Shown: positions 28,501 through 37,055, counted from the stretch's first letter. The stretch: DNA of 64,000 nt from Phoronis australis (GCA_002633005.1 NMRA01000057.1:1041393-1105392), one strand, 5' to 3'. Notes: generated by a model from the letters alone, not told the origin. Translations and numbers: made by a program.

Positions 28501-31500
28501 AACCCGGGAATGCCCCATACTGGAGAACAACTTTCTGTTTTTAATCTAGATTAAAAAAAACGAAAAGACGACCCAATCTTCATCAGTGTTACCTCATGGT
28601 TACTGAGTCAAGTAAAAAACAGAAAAACTTCAGATGTCCACCATATTGGTTAAATTTTCCAGTGTATTTGTTCTCTGCTTAGAGGACCCAAAATGCTTTA
28701 GTATCTATTGACTGGAGTGATATCTTGGGTGTAACAAACTATCACCCATTGATTGAAGTCGACCAACACCCCCATCCAGTGGATAAGATAGAAGGTTAGT
28801 CTAATGTAATTACAAACCACAAACAATGGCCTAGGTCAGGAGTAGGTGTCATTGCAAAATACAAAGTGAAATCAAGTAGCCTTGATAACAGGGCAACCTT
28901 CAATTCAGAATTATTCAGGCCAAATGCGCTCACAGTAGCTGTAATGGCTGCTATGGGACTTTTCTAAAATAGCACACATGGCTTTCAGTGACTGAGAAAC
29001 TCTAGGCATAAAACTCATTTTGAAAACATAACAGACAGTAGCTGCTACTCTTGAGAGCATTATTGTCAAGAAAAAGAAACCCCTGTCGAAAAACAAAGGA
29101 TTCTACAAACAACATGCACTATCTTAGTCTTCATACATTTAGTGCCCAGTACACGTTGCCATAATTAACCAATCCCTAGACAGAACATCAACTTAAAACA
29201 AAGCAAGCATTAACCTGGCCACGGAAAAATCAAGATAAATTGCCTTGTACATAAAGCAGCTTTCTAGGTCATAAAAAATCATCTTTTGGTTCAACTTATT
29301 TCTATGCTTGTAAAGAACTGGCAGTATGTTATTGCTTGAATAGAGGCTCAACAACTTGAGTTGTCGTGACGTCTAACTTTTTTCCGCAGAGCTAGGTCTC
29401 GAGGAATTCTGAATGACCAGGACCAAACTCACTTCTCATCTGAATAAGGAACAGGTTGGCACCAATTTTATAGCAGTAACTGGTCTAAACCAATTTGATG
29501 TTTCTCCAATGGAACAGGGGGTTATTGCTACTTTAAATAAATCTTTTTTTGAAATGAAGAAAAGCTGAGGTATGTTAAACCTGTTACTTACCTAGCAGTG
29601 TAGTCCCAGAATGGAGAAGATGTATAGCAAGAGCCAGCCACCAATAGACAACATTGATCAGAATCAATAGATCAATGGTCACAATGATTGATCCCAACAA
29701 GGCAAAGACAGTACAGACATTTACTATCAATAGCCCACAGCTTGTTTAGGCCTAAGTAATTCATATGGGCCTTTGTAGAGACTGTTTACACAATGGACTG
29801 TCTATTGTTTAACTACATACTGTTAAGCATTTGTAATATGCAGAGTATAGACAGAATAGTAAATTAGGAGTCTCAGTGTAGGCCTGCATATACTCATGGA
29901 TTCCTGGAATTTTTCAACTCCTCTTATTGAATGCAATATTTCAGGAGCTCAAACTCAGCTAAGTCCAATGAATTGTAACATTTTAATGTTTATAAAGAAC
30001 TTGTGATTGTCACAATGAGGAAAATGGTTGTTTTGATTAAAATAAAAACATTTAAGTTCTGTTAAAGGTGTGTTCAGCCGTTGTCTAGCCCTCATGTCGA
30101 ATTCTTAACCAAATTGTTTTAAAATTGGTATTGTTTTAAAATTTAAAACAATACCACACTCATCGGATTTTGTATTGTTCTTAATGAGCCAGCAACTCAA
30201 GGCCCGATGAAAAGCAGACCTGGAGAGAAGGTTTAATATTCTGTTACAATAGCTAATGCCTCATTGTTATTTAGCCAATCAAAAGGCTAATAGCCCTCCA
30301 GAGTCAACAACGTCAGCCTGAAGGCCTAACCGAAGACTTCACACGCTGTTTCAGGTATAAGCAGGATCTCTGATCAATGAGTAACTGATTAAATATGGAT
30401 TAATTAACGACACGTGTAAATCTCACTAGTGAGGGAAGCGGACATTAATATTGTAGTACATGAACTAAAATAACACGTATTGGCTATTTTTGAGACTTAA
30501 TTGTCTAATATTGATAAACCAAGTGAATTTCTCTGCTTTGGAAGATTTTCAACGGTCTTAGTGCTCATTATGCCCCAACCCACTCTAAACACGACTGAAA
30601 ATTTACTAATGGCAGAAATTCTTCAGTTTGGGACACACGATAGCTGAGGCACAGATGAAATGTCATCTTGTCACATTTCTTAACAAAAAATAACTTTTCA
30701 GGAAAAACATAATTACTTTGCTTTTAACATGGTTTGTATGGCGTAACTGTTACCAAACAACGTTTGGTAAAATTTTGTGCACTTGCAACAATGTGGTGAG
30801 ATTCTGAAAAATAGAAATGTGGCAATTTCATCAATTGTTTTTCTCACAAATTGAAGAATTTTTACAAATCTCATCATAACACTCACTGGTTTTCTATAAC
30901 AAAGTGATCCATCAACCATTTTCTATCAAGTGCTTGGACAACCAAAGAAATCACAGAAGTGCATAGCCACTGACATTTTACCAACCCTCACCTAAGTGTA
31001 TGTACTCAGGTATATAGTTTTAAGTACATGTAGTTTTTGAAAAGGCCGGAAAAAATTTTGTTAACAATGGATAAAACGCTGGAAACTTTTAGGAAAAATT
31101 TCCAGAAATGTTTCATCACAGCGGGTGAATGAAAATGTAATTATTTAAGGCCAAGATATTGGTGGAGTCAAAAATAAAAAACTGACCTCAAAACGTCACG
31201 ATACATAATAAATTTAGAATAAAACCAGTCCAATCATGTACAAGAAGATCAATGGGGGAAGTGAATTGGATTTCTGATCAGTTCATTTACGAGTGAGTGG
31301 GCAGGCTTAAAAGATTATTGGATGGGAGATGTGATCGGCTTATTATTCTATCCTGCAACACCTTGCAGCGCACTGATTTTTGATCACTGCCGCACTACCA
31401 TTGTTCTACAAAGGCAGACCGATACTTCCGACAGTAAACAATCAATACTTCCACTATCTAAACACGATAAGGACATTTTGGAGCCATGGACATTTTGGAG

Positions 31501-34500
31501 CGATGGACATTTTGGAGCGATGCGCCTTTAATGGAATAGACCACTTGGGGTACGAGATAAAATCATGGCTTCCTTAAATAACCACACCTAAGATCTATAG
31601 CTTGAGAGAAAAACCAGCATGAGGTATAACAATTCTCTGACAGTTTCCAGCTGTGAGACTGGTATGTGCTCCCTAGAAGCGAGAATCTCGCGAAAACACA
31701 TAGATCACGTCATACGCCACAAGATACCACCACGTACAAGCGAACCGTGTGAGCACACTAGCTTCCTTTGCAAGACTCGTGCAACTATGTAAGTAAGTTG
31801 GCCCAGGTTAGTAGCATGACACCAAGGACAGTGAGACATGAACCACATTGCTTATAATCTGCAAAAGATCTATTATATTATTCTTGGTTACAATACAGCT
31901 TTTGTAAGTGCTGCACACACAGGGGAAGTTGAGATACAAAAATTGAACAAAGAATTAGGGAATACAAATGTCATCGTGCTGAGATGGCGAAACGTCCCCT
32001 TTGCACGATGAAACGAACTGCAAAACACCTACCAGCTGAACAACCCTTCCATTTATTATGAACAGACACACACTTTCTAATTGATGAAACAACTTTTCCT
32101 GTTGCCAACACAACAACAATAATCAGTATAATCATGTTACAAACACAAATTGCACTTTCTGCTTGGCTTTGACGACTGTAAAGGCAATTAACCACTAGCC
32201 TTGTACAACATATGACAGGGAAGCCAGGACCACTTTCTAATTTTTAATTTTGTCGCAAAAATCTATACCATAAATTTGTTTAGCGCAGTGTTCAACAAGG
32301 TGAAACAATGGCAGGATTACACAATACTGTCGAAAGCAGTTTCAAAATGTAAAGGGCAACAATGGTAGCCACTCGGTCCAAAATCGGAGAGCTCCTACAG
32401 CAACATCCTTCGCGCTTTTAACTTTTCATAGGGACAACCAACATATAACGTTACCAATGACGATGAGAAGACATCAGCCTGACCTACCCAGAACAAGGAG
32501 CGCTGACCGATACCGCGAAAAAGACGCAGAAAAGACATCACCTTAGCACTGCCAGAACTTAATTGCATGCGTATGACCATACGATGCACCGCACACAAAG
32601 ACGGGGAGAAGGGAAATGATGAAGGAAAATGAATAATTGAACGACGTGAAATGATACTGGTAGTGTAGACCGCAAGGTGCTGACTGGTGGACTCATTAAA
32701 CCGAATGTGTGTAGTGAATTAATAATTACAGAACAAGAACGTGAAAGATTACGATAGAAAGCTGAGTATGGTAGCATCAATACTTGAAGCATATATGAAA
32801 GCAACAGATTTTCAGGCAGCGCGATGTACTTGAATGAGGAGACACAGGTGCCAGAATTACCTTAGAGCCCAAAAACTGACATTATTAAGCTAGTTTTAAG
32901 ACTAACGGTTACCACATGGCAGCAGCTAGATTGAAACCTTGCTCTTATGATTTTATAGGGCAAAAAATAAGGCACGTGGCTGAAAATAAATTAAAAATAA
33001 GGAATTATCTGATCCTAAATTCATCCCTACGAGATGGCAGAGCAATGTTGCTGAAAAAGAAAATCAATAAATAACAGGTCACAACAGGTACCCACAAAAA
33101 TTAATAACTACAATCAGCTGTCTCTACCCAGACAATACCCATGATGCATCTAAAGACAACATATTGAAGCACATGCACAGATTGAACCATCACATGCAGT
33201 GAGCAGATTAGCCAATAGATGTCACTGCCATATCTCAGCAGAGAGGACAAGCCACCATTCTGTCACTATAATTGACTCATGCATCCTCACTTAATCACTG
33301 AATGTTGTGACTTCTGATTTTTCTTGGACTCCATATAATCAATGTTTGATACCACCTAATAAAGAACGTTTGTAACTATCCATCTTTTCGGTTTTCTTAG
33401 ACAATATGAAAAACAACTTGAAAGGATTAAATGAGTTCTGAATTAGGGATTTTAGATATCCACCAACTACAGTCAAGTCGCAGACGATGAAGTGAGCATC
33501 ACCTTACACAAGAGATATCGGTATCGGCGATAACACCAACTAGTGACAGAACTACAAACAAGTCTCACAACCATAATCTACTTTGCAAGAGCACTTTTTT
33601 CTATCATTTCATCCTAATGAGGATCGGAACTATTACTTGTCTAGGTCAGGTTCAGCATTGCAAAAACTGTTACGAGTCCAGCACTGCCCACCCCTACACT
33701 TTGCTAACACAAGGCTGACCAGTGGTCAACATACCAGAAATACCATGTGACTCAAGGAACTGGTGCTGTAGGTAGAGATTCTGATTTTCAGCAACGAAAG
33801 AAATGGAGGAGTCACATACCAGACTTTTTTGATGGAATTAAGTGTTTCCAAGGGAATTCACATTGATTTCAGAAAAATGGCCAGTAATTAATTGATATTC
33901 TTGTTTCAATATTAAAATTCAAAATACAACCCCTCATCTGTTGCCCAAAGCAGCGAATAGCTTTATAGGTAGAATTCAGACCAATTCATGTCCAACAGGT
34001 GGAAGCAATTTTGTGATCGTGTCTCTAATTCCCAACTTATCACCTAATTCTAGTCCCGACTCAGCAAGACCAACTAGACGTACAAATCCCTAGATCCACA
34101 CTTCTCAATACACACATCCAAACTGGTACAGACACTATGATTCAACTCCACGCCTTGGAACCAGTTTCCACGGCAGCACCTCAAAATTCCACCTGCAGAC
34201 TAGAGGTCCACCCATGAATTACGCTCCTAGAGCCTGGAACATGAACACCAAGTAGGAGCAATTTCGGCGCATGTGTGGAGATTAGGAGTGCGGAGATTAG
34301 TAGTGCGGGTCTGAGGATTTGTACCAACAGTTTGGTGTATACAGGACTAGGGGATCATAGGTGTACTTTAGAGGTGCAGCCATGAAATTGTTTCCTCCGC
34401 TGATCTTTGTAGGGTGTCCTATAAAAACTCCAGCCTAAGTTGACCACAGTTGTGAGACTATTAAGAATGCAAGACCACACGACAACCATTCACTTACAGG

Positions 34501-36065
34501 TCTGTCTGTTTCAGGCTCGTTCCTAACCGACTCCAAAGTGACTCCACCCCCGTATGGCTCGCCTTCTTCCTCCGACGACTCGGACTTCCTGTCCTCATCT
34601 TCATGCGTAACAGCACCCTCTGACGAGATCGACGCTCGTCGATCCTCCTCCTCGCCTCTTGATGATGCGTACACAGTATCTAAGGTGACACCCCTGCCAT
34701 ATGGTTCGCCACCTTCATCGGATGACACAGACATTCGACGTGGTTCACCATTGTCGTCATCCTCTTCCACAAACTCCTCGTGTGTTTCCACAACAACGAC
34801 CTCTTCCTCGTCACCACTCCTGACCTCTTCAGTCATCCTGCTCTCCATGATCTCTGTCATCGTGTTGCCGTCGGCATCAACTCTTGTTATCGTTGTCACC
34901 GTGACAACTGTTCCATCCTCCTCCGTGTATGTTTCCTCCGACCGTTCAACCTCGCGAGGATAGTCGTCCTCCTTGGTAGTGAGTTCAGCATAATCTCTAC
35001 CATCATCACGTGGTGAGACGAGTTCTTGATAGTCACCTTCCGAATCACCGCGGCCATTTTTCGAAAGTTCATACAACGGGTTGGAATCGTTTAGTTCAAG
35101 GTCATACAGAGGATTAGTATTATCCGAGGACTTGACAGCCAGTGGATCAAAGGGATCGGAAGAACCATTTGTCTGTGGTAAAAACATGTAATACACTTTA
35201 CAATGGAGTCCAATACACAGGAAACTTGCATAGTACTAGCCTAAAAACAGTTATGAGCTCTAAACACCAACTAGGCAAGTTCCGTCAAAAAATGAGGAGA
35301 AACGAGAAAATTAAATGCAAGATAAAATCTCACAAACTTAGAAAAAATAATTACCAAAAATATCTCATATTCCTTTTTCAAAGTCTTTTCACACTCAGAG
35401 CAATCAATATATCCACGCCAAATCAAGACTCATATACTTACGTCATCTACCAGTGTCGGGAATTTTCAAAATTTCTCAACATTTCATCCGATTGCAGCTA
35501 AGGACACAGAATTTGAACATGGTGGGGCATTATATTAGCACTGCATATCTTTCATGAATAATAAAATTTCATGAGTCACCAATATCCCGTCTCAGTTTGG
35601 TGAGATCATACCATATATAATCAGAAAGTTAACTGGAATTTTATGCAAGGGTTTTGTCTCAGTTTTCTAAAACAAAAGATTTTGTTAGCTTAATTTATTT
35701 GATATATGTAATACATGAACATGAAAGCATGTTTATGAAATCAACCTGCAATTTGGTGCACTTACCAATGCAGCAAAATAATCAAACTCGTCGCTTTGAT
35801 ATCTTGCACTGAAGGACATTTCTCGAAGCGTTACGTTAACAAACTTCCATGCAAAATCAAAACTATACAACCAACTCAACAGAATGGGAGTTGCCGGTCC
35901 GGTGAACCAGAGTGATTATCAACATACCTGTTGAATATCTGTCACATTAGTCTCGTCGCTGGTTGGACCGAAAGGGTCGAAGGGGTCAATCAGTTGAACC
36001 GTTCCATTCTGTGGAGGGGTGTCCGAGGTGGTGGACTCGCTGAAGTCCAACAGCAGGTCAGACAT
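725..36065 (-). CDS. Thirteen-exon gene for a modular DPF/NPxY and KFxSME-repeat scaffold protein, C-terminus beyond window
   Basis: Coding segments in transcript order are 36065-35928, 35172-34498, 25893-25708, 22517-22386, 21384-21342, 21018-20879, 17459-17417, 12873-12829, 8737-8515, 5327-5229, 4184-4134, 2580-2508 and 1558-725. They sum to 2682 nt, or 894 codons without a stop. Every intron is GT-AG and all twelve phase transitions agree, which is strong evidence that this is one real gene. The order is an N-terminal adaptor-motif region (residues 1-111), an acidic tail (112-271), Ser/Pro-rich linkers, short exons, then a repeat region with KSRFE, KFxSME and FENTPEVR motifs. There is no signal peptide and no membrane segment, so the protein is inferred to be cytoplasmic. 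The motifs suggest a cytoskeletal or endocytic scaffold. An EPLIN/LIMA1-type actin-binding LIM protein is possible but no LIM domain is visible, so function stays unassigned. The last exon ends at a donor, so the gene continues left of position 1. Confidence 0.85.
1559..2507. other. Intron between coding exons 12 and 13
   Basis: A 949-nt intron. It contains a tRNA-derived SINE fragment near 1770-1830, listed separately. Otherwise it is AT-rich unique-looking sequence without an exon I can support. Confidence 0.65.
1770..1835 (+). repeat. tRNA-derived SINE head
   Basis: An A-box match TGGCCTAGTGG (1777-1787) is followed 28 nt later by a B-box-like GGTTTGAATAC (1815-1825), the spacing of an RNA polymerase III internal promoter. 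The arms do not fold into an intact tRNA, so this is a decayed SINE rather than a tRNA gene. The minus-strand frame reads GIQTHDL, a peptide often produced by antisense translation of tRNA-derived SINE B-boxes. Confidence 0.5.
2508..2580 (-). CDS. Coding exon 12: acidic PEIPRDPNVARE segment
   Basis: Acceptor gctttttcag and donor GTAAAA bracket 73 nt (phase 2 to 0). It encodes PVIEEEPEIPRDPNVARETK followed by DKEE, residues 593-616. The PRDPNVARETKDKEE part resembles in style the TPEVRxDxVRE repeats of exon 13 (acidic, Pro, Val-Arg-Glu). The phase-0 end joins exactly to the start of exon 13. Confidence 0.72.
2581..4133. other. Intron between coding exons 11 and 12
   Basis: A 1553-nt intron, purine-poor on the minus strand near its acceptor. 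No coding exon or clear repeat seen. Donor-like sites at about 2876 and 2920 lack matching acceptors. Confidence 0.6.
4134..4184 (-). CDS. Coding exon 11: 51-nt symmetric exon
   Basis: Acceptor tgccctttcag and donor GTATTC bracket 51 nt (phase 2 to 2) reading KDEDLLERMEIIDTPR, residues 576-591. The sequence is charged and probably helical, continuing the helix of the preceding exon. Skipping would preserve frame. The phase fits both neighbours. Confidence 0.7.
4185..5228. other. Intron between coding exons 10 and 11
   Basis: A 1044-nt intron of AT-rich sequence. The frames at 4759-4968 and 4943-5149 overlap antisense to each other and look like chance. Nothing else recognised. Confidence 0.6.
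5229..5327 (-). CDS. Coding exon 10: STPDLSSLAKATEMLSKL segment
   Basis: This 99-nt symmetric exon (phase 2 to 2) has acceptor ttattttgtag and donor GTAATT. It encodes VGQPLVKSRRAMSTPDLSSL followed by AKATEMLSKLHW (residues 543-574). RRAMSTPDLS looks like a 14-3-3 or basophilic-kinase site. The SSLAKATEMLSKL part should form an amphipathic helix. No open frame of noticeable length marks this exon; it was recognised from its splice sites, phase and peptide quality. Confidence 0.72.
5328..8514. other. Intron between coding exons 9 and 10
   Basis: A 3187-nt intron. It holds a CTCF-like core on the minus strand at 5612-5625. The overlapping open frames around 6120-6674 have no domain or splice support. 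No exon supported. Confidence 0.6.
8515..8737 (-). CDS. Coding exon 9: acidic stretch and first KSRFE motif
   Basis: This 223-nt exon (phase 1 to 2) reads EHDSSDSDVAGDDKVDDGLD, then a short link and LGSLKSRFELQKEQEAQQ, then an Arg/Pro-rich end (PRVRPPRNKPAQEAPVESS). Residues are about 468-541. The LGSLKSRFELQKEQ segment is clearly related to LASVKSRFEQQAQE at the start of exon 13, so the motif occurs twice in the protein. The following charged run is predicted to be helical. The acceptor (cacggacgcag) has a poor pyrimidine tract and was chosen because it restores phase and a Glu codon; the open frame continues 5' of it, so the true acceptor could differ. The donor is GTTAGT. Confidence 0.72.
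8838..8875. repeat. GA-rich low-complexity tract
   Basis: Consecutive gaaga and (ga)n units just upstream of the exon 9 acceptor region. On the transcribed minus strand it is a long pyrimidine (CT) tract and might help define the nearby weak acceptor. Confidence 0.7.
11510..11565 (-). repeat. Possible tRNA-derived SINE fragment
   Basis: On the minus strand an A-box-like TCCCTAGTGGA (11549-11559) precedes a B-box-like GGGTTCAAGTG (11518-11528). The spacing suits a pol III promoter, but both boxes are imperfect and no tRNA fold is seen. Confidence 0.35.
12829..12873 (-). CDS. Coding exon 8: 45-nt symmetric cassette-type exon
   Basis: Acceptor ttttgtag and donor GTAAGT bracket 45 nt, phase 1 to 1. 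With the G carried from the previous exon it reads ETKTAPQERPKDIAR, residues 453-467. It is lysine, arginine and proline rich. Its length is a multiple of three, so it may be used as an optional cassette; transcript data would be needed to see this. Confidence 0.68.
14165..14176 (-). other. Candidate 12-nt microexon
   Basis: On the minus strand ttcattctattgtttgagcc and cccag precede TTTGGCATGGAG, which is followed by the strong donor GTGAGTC. The length is a multiple of three, and insertion between coding exons 7 and 8 (phase 1) gives V-W-H-G before the Glu, keeping the frame. This rests only on splice-site quality; RNA evidence is required. Confidence 0.3.
15772..15797. repeat. (AC)n microsatellite abutting an n gap
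   Basis: About 25 nt of AC repeat ending in a single n at 15797. The assembly is probably broken or unresolved at the microsatellite. Confidence 0.85.
17417..17459 (-). CDS. Coding exon 7: 43-nt exon
   Basis: Acceptor cattttgcag and consensus donor GTGAGT bracket 43 nt that read GMPSAPTYTRKSST (residues 439-452) plus one base (phase 0 to 1). The Ser/Thr content and basic RKS site continue the disordered linker character. Good sites on both sides and exact phase fit to both neighbours support it. Because its length is not a multiple of three, it cannot be skipped alone without a frameshift. Confidence 0.68.
19072..19085 (+). promoter_or_regulatory. CTCF-like core motif
   Basis: CCACCAGAGGGCAT closely matches the vertebrate CTCF core CCASYAGRKGGC. 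CTCF exists in bilaterians, but a match alone does not show binding. It points towards a second match of opposite orientation about 840 bp away. Confidence 0.3.
19915..19927 (-). promoter_or_regulatory. CTCF-like core motif
   Basis: On the minus strand this reads CCACCAGGGGGCG, an exact fit to the vertebrate CTCF core consensus. It is convergent with the site at 19072-19085. Occupancy is unknown. Confidence 0.35.
20026..20080 (+). repeat. Decayed tRNA-derived SINE fragment
   Basis: TGGCGTGAAGTGG (from 20026) resembles an A-box and GCGGGCACGAAAC (about 20067-20078) a mutated B-box, about 27 nt apart. No tRNA secondary structure is preserved. Confidence 0.35.
20879..21018 (-). CDS. Coding exon 6: SDFVADQYEEYKPP segment
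   Basis: This 140-nt exon (phase 1 to 0) has acceptor ccttgtacag and donor GTATGC. It encodes residues 393-438: SHQSAEKGRHILSDFVADQY, then EEYKPPKRVEKTEPTGKDTG and PQYTIM. The mix of charged residues with a hydrophobic ILSDFVADQY stretch suggests a short amphipathic helix or docking motif, followed by a basic, proline-containing tail. I do not recognise the family. The exon sits only 323 nt from the preceding one, the shortest intron of the gene. Confidence 0.75.
21019..21341. other. Intron between coding exons 5 and 6
   Basis: A 323-nt intron, the shortest in the gene. No internal feature seen. Confidence 0.65.
21342..21384 (-). CDS. Coding exon 5: 43-nt exon
   Basis: This short exon has acceptor ctctgtttgcag and a consensus donor GTGAGT. 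It encodes SEYEDGQEFAGSES (residues 378-391) plus the first base of the next codon (phase 0 to 1). It is supported mainly by the two good splice sites and by the phase, which exactly fits the following exon, whose first two bases complete a Glu codon. Too short to be found by open-frame length alone. Confidence 0.7.
21385..22385. other. Intron between coding exons 4 and 5
   Basis: A 1001-nt intron. An 89-codon plus-strand frame at 21792-22061 is present but has no recognised domain, and overlaps a minus-strand frame; I treat it as chance. Confidence 0.6.
22386..22517 (-). CDS. Coding exon 4: acidic Asp/Ser-rich segment
   Basis: This 132-nt symmetric exon (phase 0 to 0) lies between acceptor gatcatgcag and donor GTATAG. 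It encodes residues 334-377, starting EGASVSEPDPPLVH and ending DSNDSYTTDSDLSGTE. No domain is recognised; the end is rich in Asp, Ser and Thr and resembles casein-kinase-2 substrate sequence. The donor hexamer is the same unusual GTATAG as in the preceding exon. A second AG (ctgtaatacag) lies inside the exon and in frame, so an alternative acceptor that drops the first 21 codons is possible. Confidence 0.75.
24066..25538. repeat. 737-bp near-identical direct duplication across an n gap
   Basis: Blocks 24066-24801 and 24803-25538 are nearly identical with a constant offset of 737, separated by a single n at 24802. Differences are scattered single bases, for example the Cys versus Trp change in the frames at 24316-24534 and 25053-25271. 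The simplest reading is two alleles or overlapping contig ends placed side by side. A real recent tandem duplication is the alternative. Confidence 0.9.
24188..24317. repeat. Internal 65-bp tandem duplication
   Basis: Within each 737-bp block a unit containing taacactagaactttcgagg is repeated twice at a 65-bp offset (units at about 24188-24252 and 24253-24317; again in the second block). It is present in both blocks, so it predates their divergence. Confidence 0.8.
25708..25893 (-). CDS. Coding exon 3: Ser/Thr-Pro-rich linker
   Basis: This 186-nt symmetric exon (phase 0 to 0) has acceptor gcgttattcag and donor GTATAG. It encodes residues 272-333, beginning DFQLFTPRKQESVESGFEDQ and continuing with SPPLTSPTPKSPS, then a basic LRRSTS site. 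The clustered SP and TP dipeptides are typical proline-directed kinase sites in disordered linkers. The reading frame stays open upstream of the acceptor to 26061, but that extension has no supporting acceptor and a different composition, so I place the exon start at the acceptor. Skipping this exon would preserve the reading frame. Confidence 0.75.
26881..26952. repeat. Two-copy 32-bp direct repeat
   Basis: The unit (gattttaccttattc, then gatgattgtccgagt) occurs at 26881-26912 and 26921-26952 with two mismatches, at a 40-bp offset. Confidence 0.85.
30127..30155. repeat. Perfect 29-bp palindrome
   Basis: Arms ggtattgttttaaa and tttaaaacaatacc flank a central a; the 14-bp arms pair perfectly. 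A further ttgttttaaaattgg copy lies immediately before it. It may be a cruciform-forming core of a small transposon relic. Confidence 0.85.
30805..30865 (+). repeat. Partial second copy of the MITE-like element
   Basis: Contains gaaaaatagaaatgtggcaa and ctcacaaattgaagaatttt in the same order as at 42870-42937. The left inverted end is not clear here. Confidence 0.55.
31471..31521. repeat. 17-bp minisatellite, three units
   Basis: Units ggacattttggagccat, ggacattttggagcgat and ggacattttggagcgat follow each other exactly at 31471, 31488 and 31505. Confidence 0.9.
34498..35172 (-). CDS. Coding exon 2: DPF, two NPLY, YxxL pair and acidic phosphosite-rich region
   Basis: This 675-nt exon is symmetric (phase 0 to 0), with acceptor tttttaccacag and donor GTAAGT. 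It encodes residues 47-271. In order: SSDPFDPL (third DPF, 52-54), NPLY at 66-69 and 77-80, then YQEL (94-97) and YAEL (107-110) spaced nine residues apart. After this the protein is strongly acidic, with a Thr/Val-rich stretch around VTVTTITRV and an EEEVVVVETHEEFVEEDDD-type segment. Two diverged repeats follow, GGEPYGRGVTLDTV and EGEPYGGGVTLESV. RRMS and RRAS resemble basophilic-kinase (PKA-like) sites. NPxY motifs bind PTB domains in known proteins, and YxxL pairs act as ITAMs or AP-2 mu signals; use here is inferred. The antisense strand also shows an open frame of 141 codons, which is a shadow of the Glu/Asp/Ser codons. Confidence 0.88.
35173..35927. other. Intron between coding exons 1 and 2
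   Basis: A 755-nt intron of AT-rich sequence with nothing recognised. Confidence 0.65.
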
Positions 36066-36084
36066 CTTTGTTCCCAGTTAAAGT
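35928..36084 (-). CDS. Coding exon 1: start codon and first two DPF motifs
   Basis: The exon opens at a splice acceptor (ttttttgcag, AG at 36086-36085), carries 19 nt of 5'-UTR, then the ATG at 36065. The start is well supported: an in-frame TAA lies five codons upstream inside the same exon and the -3 base is A. It encodes 46 residues beginning MSDLLLDFSE and containing LIDPFDPFGP at residues 25-34, which is two overlapping DPF motifs. DPF motifs in known endocytic accessory proteins bind the appendage of the AP-2 clathrin adaptor alpha subunit; whether these do so is inference. The exon ends at CAG|GTATGT in phase 0. Because it begins with an acceptor, the gene must have at least one further upstream non-coding exon. 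Confidence 0.85.
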
Positions 36085-37055
36085 CTGCAAAAAAGCAGTA
36101 TAATTTAAATGACATAATTCCTTTTTTACCTAGCCACGCAACTTAAATTCAGAGAATGACTTAATTGCTTCGAGATGGCCTCCCCTCGAATGCAATTAAC
36201 TCACCCATCAAAAACTGTCACTTTTCCAGTTATTTATGAACTTGGACAAGAATGACATACCTGTTCAGGTAGTGATGGGAAAACAGCGATTAGGTGCCAA
36301 GGCATGTCAGTCTATGACTTAACTATTTACTGTGCAAGGTTTAAATTTTCCCTCAGTTAATAGAGGACGAACAGACATTACAACATGTTAGAGTATGTTC
36401 CTAAGAAATCCAGAGTACACTTTGGTTTGTATTTAGTGCAGATTTGTGTTGTAGACTTGCTGGACATTTACTTAACAGTGTTACTGCCACAGTCCAACTG
36501 GTATTAGCAAAACATGGGGTGGGGATATGTCCACTGGTAAAGGAAGACGTTGTGAATTACGAAAAATACAAATGAAGAAGACCATATTTAAGATAATACC
36601 TTTTTCTTCATTATGTCTCATGTCAATTGTTTCTTAATGTACGGAAAATTTACTTATAATTTTTTTTAAAAATGTGGTATCCAGACTTGGCCTCTCCCAA
36701 CCAAACCCCTATGCACGAACAGTACTTGACAGTGTGGCATCAATTTGACGACCTAGTGCTCAAGACATAACCTGATCACCTGTTCAGAGCCAACTATACA
36801 TTTCAAAGTGGTAGTCATCATCTAAACTGCATGTGTATACAAGTTTAGATAGGTCTATTCCTAAACTGTAGTGAACCTGCATAACTTACAGACAAGGCTG
36901 CACTGCAGTCTCTGAGACTGCCTGGTTACACAGAAGCAGACGACCATCAACTCTCACTGTGTCAATTCAATAAATATGTACGGTAATGGCAACATTTAAT
37001 GGCGATGCTGGAGGTTTACATAGTGCAGAACATATCAACATAAATTATCGTCATC

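Larger units (their letters stand above)
25894..34497. other. Large intron between coding exons 2 and 3
   Basis: An 8604-nt intron, the largest coding intron here. Seen inside: a 40-bp-offset duplication at 26881-26952, a perfect palindrome at 30127-30155, a MITE-like copy ending at 30865 and a 17-bp triplicate at 31471-31521. A good donor-like site at about 29583 has no usable acceptor. No coding exon supported, although a small phase-0 symmetric exon could be missed. Confidence 0.6.

Noticed and set aside
29583-29650. Possible minus-strand exon before a consensus GTAAGT donor
   Set aside because: No acceptor AG lies within a sensible distance upstream and the phase needed for the neighbouring exons cannot be met.
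34538-34963. 141-codon open frame on the plus strand
   Set aside because: It is antisense to the acidic, Ser-rich coding exon 2; the runs of Ser and Thr mirror Glu, Asp and Ser codons of the real gene.
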